This document shows positions 55,446 through 64,000 of a stretch of 64,000 bases of DNA, one piece after another. The translations under genes and the position numbers were made by a program. The stretch is from contig JANTQA010000032.1 in assembly GCA_027625915.1 (NCBI GenBank), positions 4,402,001 through 4,466,000 on the forward strand. Direction: 5' to 3'. Source of the stretch: Anaeramoeba flamelloides. Lineage: Eukaryota; Metamonada; Anaeramoebidae. The notes beneath the pieces are model-generated. The model saw only the letters and a program-made list of their open reading frames with translations. It had not been told where the DNA came from and did not search any database. How positions within the stretch are numbered: position 1 is the stretch's first letter; each line of letters begins with the position of its first letter.

Positions 55446-58317
55446 AGTGTTTTTTTTTTTTTTTTTTTTTTAATTCTATTGTTCTTGTTTTGAATAATCT
55501 TCAATTATCTAACAAATCCAAAAATGAAAAAAAATCTAAAGAAAATTTTCCAGAATTCAAAATAATTGAGTAAAATCATATCTTTCGCTTTTCTTCCTTG
55601 AATTCTGAAAAATCCAAAGTTCCTAGGAGGAAATTAAATAATCCCCTTCAAAATAAATAAATTAAAAATAAAAGAAAAACAATTGTGATTTTTTATTTCA
55701 ATATAAAACAAGAGAAAATTAATTCTTTGATTGGAACAAGAAACTAAGACTCTAAAAAATATACAATTTGTTTTATTTTCTCTCCAAATAATTATTTTTT
55801 TTTTTGTAAAAAGTATTTGAATGACAAAAAATTAAATTTAAAAAAAAAATAGTTAATCAAACTTGTTTTTAAAAATCTAAAAAATACTTTTTAAAAAAAA
55901 TATTAATAAAAAACAATTGTAAAATATTCTCAAAATAAAAAAAAATACTTGTGGAAAATTAAAGACAGCGATAACACCAATAATACTGAGGGGATTTCAC
56001 CATTTTGGAAATAATATTTTATACCCTTTTTATTGGGGTTTTGTACCTGGTATTGTTAATGATAAAGCACTTGCATATTCTAAAATATAAATTGTTTCTT
56101 GAACATTTTTTTTTAAATTTTGGATTATTTAATTATCCACAAAATACAATTGATGAAGAGAACTTGAATGATAGTACACTTCGTTTTTAGTTCTTATTCG
56201 GTTAATTTAGACTACTATATCTATTTATTATTGTATATATATATATATTTAAAATTGTGTTTTTTTTTCTTTTTTTTAGTATTTGTTGTTTTTTTTTGAG
56301 ATCATTTTGATTTGACTTTCTTTTTTTAATTTCAAGTTGGGAATCGGGATTTTTTTTGTTTTTCTGATATCCATTATGAATTAATACTTTATTTTTATTT
56401 TTAATAAACAATTAAGAAAAAAAGAAAATTAATCAAAAAAATTAATAAAAATTAAATTAAATCAAAAAAAAATAAGATTAAAAAAAAACATTCGCGTTGT
56501 TCCGAACAGTACTCCAAAATTAATTTCCTCAATTTTTGATTTTTTTATATGCCCTCATATATGAAAGCACTATTTTTTTCTGATAAATAATTTTCGAAAT
56601 CTAAGCTTATAACTTAATTCAATTATACACTGGGATATTTTTTTTAGAATAAAAACACTCTCAACTTTTAAATATCGAAAATATTTTTTGAAATTACTGT
56701 AAACTTTTTTATTTTTTCTTGAAAAATTGAGGTTGAGAAAAGTTTGAAATCATATATAAGTTAATAAATTAAATTAGTTATATTTTTTCCAGAGAGTTTA
56801 TCTTTTTTAAATAACTTTTATTTTAAAATTAACCATTTAAAAATAAAAAAACATTTTAAGACAAAATTAATCCCTTTTGAGAAAATAAAATTCTCATTAT
56901 TTAGTATTTGTTTTAGTAAATGAGTTTAAATAAGTTATTGAATATAAAAATAAACATAATTTCAAATTTGAATTCAATGATTTTGGCAAAAAATGTTTTC
57001 AAGAATAAGTTAAATGGAAACTTTATTTATTTTTATTTTTTCAACTAGTTTTTTTAATTTTTGTAATGGATGGTATTTATTCAGTTTTCCATTTTTAGTG
57101 TTTTTTGGGTCATAGGGACATATTTTTTAAAAATAATTCAAAGTATGAGTGATCTACCTCCAACATAATAGTAAATATTTTAACATGAGCAATGGTAAAT
57201 AATACTATTAAAATCAAAAAAAATCATGTAAAATTTATTTTTTTTCAAATTTTTTTATAACTCTACTTTATAAAGACTTCCATTCAAGAAAGATATTTAA
57301 AATCAAATAATTTACAAAGTTTTTTACATTTTAATAAACAAAAATTTTTATTCAAAACTTGAGTCAAAGGAATTGAAAAAAAGAGAAAAATCAACCTAAA
57401 AGTTAAATAATTTTATTTGATTTTATCTATGGTTATTAGTCATTCTTTTTTTTTTTGAAATACAAGATACTAAAAAAAACTATATAATATTTTGTTAAAC
57501 TATCAAAGAAAAAATTTCAAATCAATATTCTTTATTTTGTTAATTATCAGAAAAAGAAGGATCTATTTGATAAGTCATTTGACAAAAAAAAAAAAAAATG
57601 GTTTTAAGAACTTTCAATTCAATTGAACAAACCGCGTGACTTTTACTCTTGTCGGAATCTTTGACGAACCCTTTCCCGTGAAAAGAGTTGAAAAGTGTTG
57701 ATAGATCTTGAAAATGCCAAACTTTTTACTTGTATTTATAAAATAAATGGGAAAAAGATTTTGATTCATTTTGATTTTTTTTATCAATTGGGTTTTTAAA
57801 GAAATATAGAATGAAATTTGTGATTTTTGATTTCATATGTTATGAGCCTATTTTATTTTTTATATTTATAAATTAAGTTAACTAAGTATCCCTAAATGAA
57901 AAATTTCAGAATTGAAAAATGAGATAATCAACCAAAATTTCATCCAATTTCTATTTTAAATATAAATATAAAAACCACAAGACTATGGACAATGATTCTA
58001 ATATTTGTTTAAAAAAGTGAATTATTTTGAATTGTTGATCTTAGTTAAGAGATTATATATTTAGACACACTCTTATTTTATTTATAATAGCTTTTTAAAA
58101 GTAGAATTTCTAGATCAAGGATTTCATTATTATAAAATTTTCAAGATAATCCAATAATGAATTGATCAATCGAGATTCAAAATCTTTATATAAATTTTAT
58201 GATTCCTTATAGACTCTAATTAATAATTGACCAATCGTATCTATATTTTTTTAAGTATCAATTGATAATTAAGAAAGAAATGTGATCAAAATCTGAATTT
58301 GAAATTCTATTTTTGTT

Positions 58318-58503
58318 TTTTATTTATTTGAAAAAAAAAATTTCTTCAAATTTATTTGAAAAACTTTTTAAAAAATGGAATATTTTTTTTTGATCTTTGT
58401 AAAAAAAAATCTATTTATTGTTAAAAAAACCTTTCTTATAAACCAGATAGAAAAACGTCTAAATGAACTTTTGGGTATCAAAAAAGTTGAAAAAAAAGTA
58501 ATT
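58318..58503 (-). repeat. Duplicated tRNA-Gln 3' flank (inverted)
   Basis: Its reverse complement matches 61985-62160: AAATTACTTTTTTTTCAACT, TTTTTTGATAC, GTTTTTCTATCTGGTTTATA, AGAAAGGTTTTTTTAACAAT, then a region of T/A runs ending near GAAGAAATTTTTTTT. Only a handful of differences occur over the first 95 bases, so the duplication is recent. Confidence 0.85.
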
Positions 58504-58551
58504 TGGTTCTACTAGGAATCGAACCTAGGTCTAGAGAATCAAAACCTCTCA
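58504..58551 (-). pseudogene. tRNA-Gln(UUG) 3' part, cut off by an insertion
   Basis: On the minus strand this reads from TGAGAGGTTTTGATTCTCTA to the end of the acceptor and discriminator A. It is identical over 48 nt to the intact gene at 61914-61984: anticodon arm with TTG, T arm and 3' acceptor strand. The 5' part lies at 60136-60158, 1.58 kb upstream on the same strand. Without its 5' acceptor strand, D arm and A box it should not make a tRNA. Confidence 0.92.
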
Positions 58552-58553
58552 AG

Positions 58554-60135
58554 CACTGCTAGGAAAGTACCAAAAACAAGGTATCACTTATAGCCAACAG
58601 TGTACAATTTAAGAAAGTTTGGAATATCAAAATGTTATTCTAATTGAAATGTAACCAGGAATAGTTTAAAAACTTTACTACTTTTCTTTTAGTTTGATCG
58701 ATCTCAATAAACCACTTTTTCTTTTTCATTTGAAAAAATGGAACATTTTTCAACCTCTGTAGAAATCGAAATACCTATCTACAAAACAAAATCTTTTAAT
58801 TGGTAACAACTATATTCGTCATTTTGTTGTTCAAGTTGTTACCAATTTTAGATCAAAACATCGAGAACTTTTTTTGAAAAAAATGCTAAATTAGCAGATT
58901 TTTTGGAATTTTTGCGAAACTAGAATTATCGAGCAAGATTTTAAAAGTCATAAAAAAATTTTTTCCTTTGAATTTTTTTTGCTTGACTAGCACTAGTTTA
59001 GCAAAAAATGAAATTGAAATCATAGAAAAATGATTAGTTTTTTAATATGACACCTATCTTTGGATTTTCGAAAACAATTATATCCAAAGTGTTTATTTAC
59101 TAAAAAGGGTTTTTAAAAAGTTTGTTTTAATTTCCAAAGCTAAAAAACATTACTGTTAAATTTAAGCATACGTAATAAACTTTATATTCAATTTCCATTT
59201 TAATAACTCTACCAACTCAACTTTTCAAACAGTTCTTTAGTCGGACTATTACAAAGATCAACTAATTTTTCAAAGTTACTTAAGGATTATCTAAAAAAAT
59301 GCCTCCACGATGGGTGTAAGGGTCGAAAAATGACTGAAATAAGCTCCTTTTCTCTTTAGATACAGAAGAACTATTAAATTTCAATTTTTTAAATATTGGA
59401 AAATCTACCTGATCAGATTCTGAATAGTAAATTAGTAGTGAAAACCTAATCCCTTTCCTTTTTGTTCTAACTCGCTTTTTTCAGAGGTGAGTAGTTTAAA
59501 AGTATAATTTGAAGAGTTTTTGATTATTTTTTCAGTGAAATTTATGTTTGCTAAATTGGTGCTAAGCTAGAGAAAAAAAATGAAAATTACAACATTAAAA
59601 AAAAATGATCATTTTTTCGAATTAATTGAAAAGCCTCATCCCATTAGCAAGATGAAATGTATTCTTCTCATGTGGCGTCATTAAAAATGAATCTTTTGTG
59701 ACGAATTAATTTTTTTAGTTTTCGGGATTTTGGAGCTGGAGTTTTGCTAGTTCTCAATCATTCTCATAGAAAATGTATAGAAATTTCTGCTAGTCTAGCA
59801 TCCACTTGCAGATTTTAATTTTTTTATTTGAGTTTCTTTGCAGGTTTTAAACTACCAGTTTTTTTACTATCTAGAAATAATATCCTGGTTAGTTTTAAAG
59901 TGTTCAATTTCTTACATATTGGAAATTATCTTAGTAAAATATATTCCTAATTGAAAGATCCTTTTTGTTTGCAAAATCTGCTAACTCAAAAAAAAAATTA
60001 AAATTTGACAATAAAAAACACATTACTTAACTGATCCAACTATTGAATTAAAAAAAGTATTAGGTTATTCAAGATTAACATTCTCTTGAGGTTATTACAC
60101 CCTCATGTAAATTTTCCAAAATTTTCCTAGCAGTG
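58554..60135. mobile_element. CACTG-ended transposon (CACTA-like) inserted in tRNA-Gln
   Basis: 1582 bp, left end CACTGCTAGGAAA and right end TTTTCCTAGCAGTG, an inverted repeat of about 13 bp. The flanking dinucleotides are AG (58552-58553) and TG (60136-60137), a possible 2 bp target duplication with one change. CACTR termini with short duplications are typical of the EnSpm/CACTA superfamily. Words based on CTAGC/TTAGC recur inside both ends (near 58890, 58985-59005, 59550-59570, 59745 and 59795), as expected of subterminal repeats. No open frame, so non-autonomous. It contains a hairpin (next entry). Confidence 0.75.
58798..58847. repeat. Hairpin inside the CACTG element
   Basis: AATTGGTAACAACT (58798-58811) is followed 22 bases later by its exact complement AGTTGTTACCAATT (58834-58847). 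Possibly a transposase-binding or structural feature of the element, or a smaller nested element's remains. Confidence 0.7.
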
Positions 60136-60158
60136 TGCTGCCATTACACCATAGAACC
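60136..60158 (-). pseudogene. tRNA-Gln(UUG) 5' part
   Basis: The minus strand reads GGTTCTATGGTGTAATGGCAGCA (given in two parts: GGTTCTATGGTGTAAT, GGCAGCA), identical to the first 23 nt of the intact gene at 61914: 5' acceptor strand and D arm with the A box. It is separated from its 3' part by the CACTG element. Confidence 0.92.
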
Positions 60159-61913
60159 TTTTACAAAAAAGTCATTAAATATATAGAATTGGGTAATATA
60201 AAATTTGGTTGATTTTTGTATTTTAATAAATCTAAAATACAAATATCAATTCAACAAAACATAAAATATTTATTTATCAACATAAAATCAAACTTGAAAA
60301 ATTAAACACTTAATATTAACTCATAATAACAATAACTTCAGATTCATAAACACTACAACATTCAGTAATAGAAATATTACATTTCAACTTTACAAAATTG
60401 ATTAAATTACAATATTCGAAAAATATGTCTTTTCAAACATTTTTAATTTATTCTTTTTTTAAATCAATATATAAGAATTAACAACCTTAACTAAAGAAAT
60501 TCTTTCAAGTTGTTAAATACAATAAGTAACAAAAGAAGAAATTTTATGACATTTTAAAGTATAATAGTTCTTTAAATATAAAAAATAGATTATCCCGTAT
60601 TGACTGGATAAGATTATTTTTTTATATTATTTTGTGATCTATCTAAATAAATTTTTAGATTTTGAAGATTGTTTTTAAAAATCAATTATTTTCAATATAT
60701 GTTCATATGACCTGAATTCGAAAAATAAAATTAAATAAATTGATAGTTATTTGAATTTTAATCGGACCAATGATCTAATGTAATTATTTGATTTTTTTAA
60801 CAAGTTTTGACCGTTTTTTTTTAATTTTTTTTAAAAAATTATTTTTTAAACGAGTTATTTTAATTTTTATTTTTCATTAAAAACTAAAATCTCACTTCCC
60901 GATTACTTAAAAATACACCATATATATTATAGATTCAATTAATTGTTTGTTTTCTTTCTATTTGTTAAAGCAAAAACCTATTTAGCACTATATTTCCATG
61001 CTAAAACTGTGAAATTATGAATAAAAACACTTTGGAAGAGTTTTATAATCACATTCAAATTTCACACAGAATTTTATAGAGAAAAAAATGATAAATTTTC
61101 ACAATTTCAACAATTTTCACAATTTATACCTTGTAGAATCATGCCAAAATTTTGATTTAAATGTTTAGAATTTCCATTTTAACTTATGAAACTCACACTA
61201 TTTTCTCTGGCTGTTCTATATATTTTTTAAATTTGCTTTTACAGGTTTGAAATGTTCTCAAATTTGAACTTGCACTTGAAAATCCCCAAAAGTGATTTTT
61301 GACAATTATTGTTTTTGTGGTTTTCAATTTATCTTTTCATTGAATAACAAAGAAAGAATGAAAGTGTGAAAAGGTAAAGATGACCAAAAATGGTTTGTTT
61401 TTTTTTGTTCCAATTTCTACAAGAATGAAAATTTTTTATGAGAAGCCAAAGTGAAATAATACAATCACTCAATAACACAAGTGTGGGAGGGTAGTACTTA
61501 AGTATGGGAAAATGGTAATGAAAGATCATTTTCTTATATCCATACATTATTAAATTTAATTGAGTGATTAGAACAATGTCACTTATCTCTGATTTGATGA
61601 ACAAAATTAATAGGCAAATATTTGAGGGGTTTATTTGGAAATCTTGGTTTTAATTGGATAGCAGAAGTAAAAATAGTTTGAATATCATATCAAAAATATG
61701 ATTTTTTTGTTTGATTATTATCTCTTTTAAATATTTGTGTGAAGAATACTTATTGTTAAATTTATGGTGTTAGTTTTAATTTCTGTAGATTATATTTTTT
61801 GGGGATATTTTAGCGATAATCAGTTTTTCGAAAAGTGTTTAATGAGTAAATAAAAAAAGTGAAATTTGTTTCTCTAACTTAGTTAATTATTTTTTGTCTC
61901 TTTTTTCGTAAAA
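60159..61913. other. Gene-free spacer between the two tRNA-Gln copies
   Basis: 1.75 kb. The left half is A/T-rich with nothing recognisable. The right half holds copy 3 of the three-copy repeat (61080-61520). Only about 20 bp immediately upstream of each tRNA copy is shared (GTAAAAGGTTCT context), so the inverted duplication covered mainly the tRNA and its 3' flank. Confidence 0.5.
61080..61520 (+). repeat. Three-copy dispersed repeat, copy 3
   Basis: Best match is the reverse complement of 22480-23000; also related to 3350-3790. Words: CACAATTTATACCTTGTAGA, ATCATGCCAAAA, CTGTTCTATATATTTTTTAA, GTTTGAAATGTTCTCAAATT, CTTGAAAATCCCC, GAATGAAAATTTTTTATGA. The 91-codon minus-strand frame inside it (61329-61604) is not shared by the other copies and is not credible. 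Confidence 0.6.
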
Positions 61914-61984
61914 GGTTCTATGGTGTAATGGCAGCATGAGAGGTTTTGATTCTCTAGACCTAGGTTCGATTCCTAGTAGAACCA
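61914..61984 (+). tRNA. tRNA-Gln(UUG)
   Basis: Cloverleaf read directly: acceptor GGTTCTA pairs with TAGAACC, discriminator A at 61984; D arm GTGTAATGGCAGC; anticodon stem AGAGG/TCTCT with loop TTTTGAT, so anticodon TTG (61946-61948), reading CAA; T arm CTAGG-TTCGATT-CCTAG. The A-box and B-box positions are filled (TGGTGTAATGG, GGTTCGATTCC). No intron. It resembles the standard eukaryotic tRNA-Gln, including GGTTC..GAACC ends. A run of eight T at 61991-61998 is the Pol III terminator. An inverted duplicate, split by a transposon, is at 58504-60158. Confidence 0.95.
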
Positions 61985-61990
61985 AATTAC

Positions 61991-61998
61991 TTTTTTTT
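61991..61998 (+). terminator. Pol III T-run terminator of tRNA-Gln
   Basis: Eight consecutive T, six bases after the discriminator base of the tRNA, the usual RNA polymerase III stop. Confidence 0.85.
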
Positions 61999-62349
61999 CA
62001 ACTTTTTTGATACAAAAAAGTTTATTTAGATGTTTTTCTATCTGGTTTATAAGAAAGGTTTTTTTAACAATAAATAGTTTTTTTTTTTATAAAGATCAAA
62101 AAAAAATAATCCATTTTTTAAAAATTTTTTCAAATAAATTTGAAGAAATTTTTTTTTAAAAATAATTGCAAAGAAAGGTTCACTAGTGCACTCTATTGGG
62201 TCCTATAATATGACTGTATCACTGTTTATTGATATTTCGATTATATACAAATAGTTTTTTCAATATTCCCTACATTTTCACATACTATTATTTTCCAATT
62301 TAAAAATGAAAGTTTTTGGTTCAAATCTCAAAATATTTTTATTTGAATA

Positions 62350-63640
62350 ATTAGTTGAAAACCCTAAAATATTTAACTTATCGTTTAGAAATGATATTTT
62401 AAGACAGTTAATTAGCCTACCTTAGTTCACTCTAAGACAAAATTTTAACTCTTTTAATTTGATTGTAACAGTAATAATTGAGATACATTTTGGAAATAGA
62501 AATAAAAGTCAAATTAACCAAAAATTAAAGTCAATATATGAAATTATTATTCAATTTGGATTAAAACAAAATAAAGATAAAACAGTTATATCAAAAGATT
62601 TTAAAAATAAAATTAAATAGTTGGGTATTTATTTGGATAAAATTGCACCTATAGTTTATAATTTAAAAAAATCTAAAGAAACTATATAATAACTGTAAAC
62701 AATTATTCAATAACACTTTTCTGAATAATAGTTTAAAATTTAGATTATTTAAATATTTTATATTAAGTCAATTAACCTTCGGATTAGAAATTTTTAATTA
62801 TCAAATAAAAAGGATAAATTATTTAAATTCTTGGATTAATTCATGTATTACTGAAATATACAAAATAAAGAGAAATAAACCATTTCTTATTTACAAAATA
62901 GAATTTAAAGTTGAAAATATAACAATTCCGGTAAATAAAAAAAAATTTAAATTCAAAAATAAATTAGGAAATTTATCTCTTCCTTATTTAGAAAAATTTA
63001 TAAAAATTAATCAAAGAATTAATAATAAAATCAACTGACATTCAAAAGATATTATCGAACTAAAAAAAGAAATATATAAAGAAATATTCAATGAGTTGCT
63101 GAATTCCAAAGGTTGGGAGTGTTGTTAGGTTTTCTTTAGTTTTCTGTTTATTTGGAAAATTAATCGATTTTCCAAATAAACAGAAAACTCAAGAAAACAT
63201 AGGCACTTGACGACACTCCACAAAATTATTTAACAATAATAAAAAATCAAAATTATTTATTTAAAACTCAAAAATATTTGAGTTATCCATCAAGTTAACA
63301 ATTCTAAAATTCAGATCGTTTACCAACTGCTTAAATAGATATTACTTTCTAACCGATAAAAATTCAAATAAATTTTGTCCTTTATGTTCAAAATATGAAT
63401 AGAAGGAAATTATAGATAATATACTGATTATTTTTTATGGATATGTCCTTTCTATGAAGAAGATAGATTAATATTTTATAACAAATTAAAAAAAATAAAT
63501 CCTAATGAACTAATTTCAAATCAAGACAGTTTGAAACTATTTTCATTAATTAATAATCGTGAAATCTATGATTTTACGGTTAAATTCCTGAAAGGGAATT
63601 TAAGTCTAAGGGAAACTAGAGTTTAATCGAAACTTCTTCA
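62350..63640 (+). mobile_element. Decayed non-LTR retrotransposon (LINE), 3' part
   Basis: Conceptual translation shows the C-terminal part of a LINE reverse transcriptase in pieces. INQKLKSIYEIIIQFGLKQN precedes LGIYLDK, the (Y)LGxxLD motif of the RT thumb. Then come LKFRLFKYFILSQLTFGLEI and a helical segment ending in LPYLEKFIKINQRINN. Further on, FCPLCSKYE with a following DNI..GYVLSM resembles the CPLC..H....C zinc knuckle many LINEs carry at the C-terminus. The frame is interrupted several times, and a foldback element sits inside (63115-63220). The fingers, palm and any endonuclease are not present in the window to the left, so it is 5'-truncated. The exact clade is not decidable by eye. 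Confidence 0.75.
63115..63220. mobile_element. AGAGTG-family foldback MITE inside the LINE
   Basis: About 105 bp. The arms TAGTTTTCTGTTTATTTGG (63139-63157 region) and CCAAATAAACAGAAAACT pair with only a six-base loop around TAATCG. The outer ends GGAGTGTTGTTAGG and (inverted) GGAGTGTCGTCAAGTGCC define the family termini. It interrupts the LINE, so it is the younger of the two. Confidence 0.75.
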
Positions 63641-63744
63641 ATAATAAAAAAAAATAACTAATAGTTTTGAAAACACTCTACTTTTCTAAAAAAAATCAAA
63701 CACAGAACAAAAAATAATTGATGATAAATATTTAAATTGTCCGT

Positions 63745-63960
63745 AGAGTGTCGTTAAGTGTCGCAGAGTGCCCTCAAGTATCTAGGTTTTCTTGAGGTTT
63801 TCTTTTTTCTTTGTTAAGTTTCTAGGTTTTCTTGAGGTTTTCTGTTTTATTTATGCCTGTGCCCTAGGTTTTTTTTACTTGTTGGAATAAACAAAAAATT
63901 TCTTAAATATTCTGTTTATTACAAAAAAATAAAAACCTAACCGAAAATCAAAAAAAAATA
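63745..63960. repeat. AGAGTG-family repeat cluster at right edge
   Basis: Contains AGAGTGTCGTTAAGTGTCGC, AGAGTGCCCTCAAGTATC, then two tandem units of TCTAGGTTTTCTTGAGGTTT and a late inverted word (TTCTGTTTATT... AAAACCTAACC). Appears to be two or more overlapping foldback copies; limits unclear. Confidence 0.5.
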
Positions 63961-64000
63961 TTTTTTCCAATTTAAAAGAAGAAATAATTCTTTAATAGTC

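Larger units (their letters stand above)
53087..58503. other. 5.4 kb gene-free region
   Basis: T-rich 3' flank of VPS35, then a GGGATTAGC element (53862-54609), a palindrome of the AGAGTG family (55195-55445), and a weak relative of the short repeat at 57630-57730. The rest is A/T-rich DNA with no recognisable frame; the frame at 56005-56190 has no motif. The last 185 bp (58318-58503) duplicates, inverted, the 3' flank of the intact tRNA gene. Confidence 0.55.

Overview
This window is nuclear DNA of a very AT-rich microbial eukaryote. The signs are spliceosomal introns with GT..AG ends, eukaryote-only proteins (a spliceosome factor, separase, a retromer subunit, a cytosolic ribosomal protein, an ER chaperone ending in KDEL), poly-Lys/Asn/Glu tracts inside conserved proteins, and a eukaryotic tRNA-Gln with a Pol III T-run. 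The style (gene-poor, many small transposons, low-complexity inserts) would suit an amoeboid protist, for example an anaeramoebid or amoebozoan, but the species cannot be fixed from the sequence alone.

Layout: YJU2-like splicing factor (minus, 3859-4878); HYOU1/LHS1-type ER Hsp70 (plus, 6224-9472); SLX9-like ribosome biogenesis factor (plus, 11989-12507); a HeH-domain protein with one C-terminal membrane anchor (plus, 18542-20053); ribosomal protein eL38 with introns (plus, 25553-26065); separase (plus, 32039-38503); an unrecognised coiled-coil protein with introns (plus, 40690-42024); VPS35 in five exons (plus, 48106-53086); and an intact tRNA-Gln(UUG) (61914-61984) with an inverted second copy cut in two by a 1.58 kb transposon-like insert (58504-60158). 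These are independent housekeeping genes; nothing suggests an operon or a joint pathway.

The long intergenic stretches are a graveyard of small DNA transposons and foldback elements: a TA-flanked Tc1/mariner-type MITE family (at least five copies), two families flanked by TTAA (termini GGTTTA and GGGATTAGC), a Tc1/mariner copy with a broken transposase, a CACTG-ended element inside a tRNA gene, a foldback with a UUCG loop at its centre, a decayed LINE at the right edge, and several unclassified dispersed repeats. One TTAA element sits inside a Tc1-type MITE, which gives a relative age order.

Most notable: the tRNA gene split by a transposon with both halves still identical to the intact copy; two genes whose first intron appears to begin directly after the ATG, with an unusual GTTT donor; and a HeH protein with emerin-like architecture. 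I did not find a multi-gene system of a new kind.
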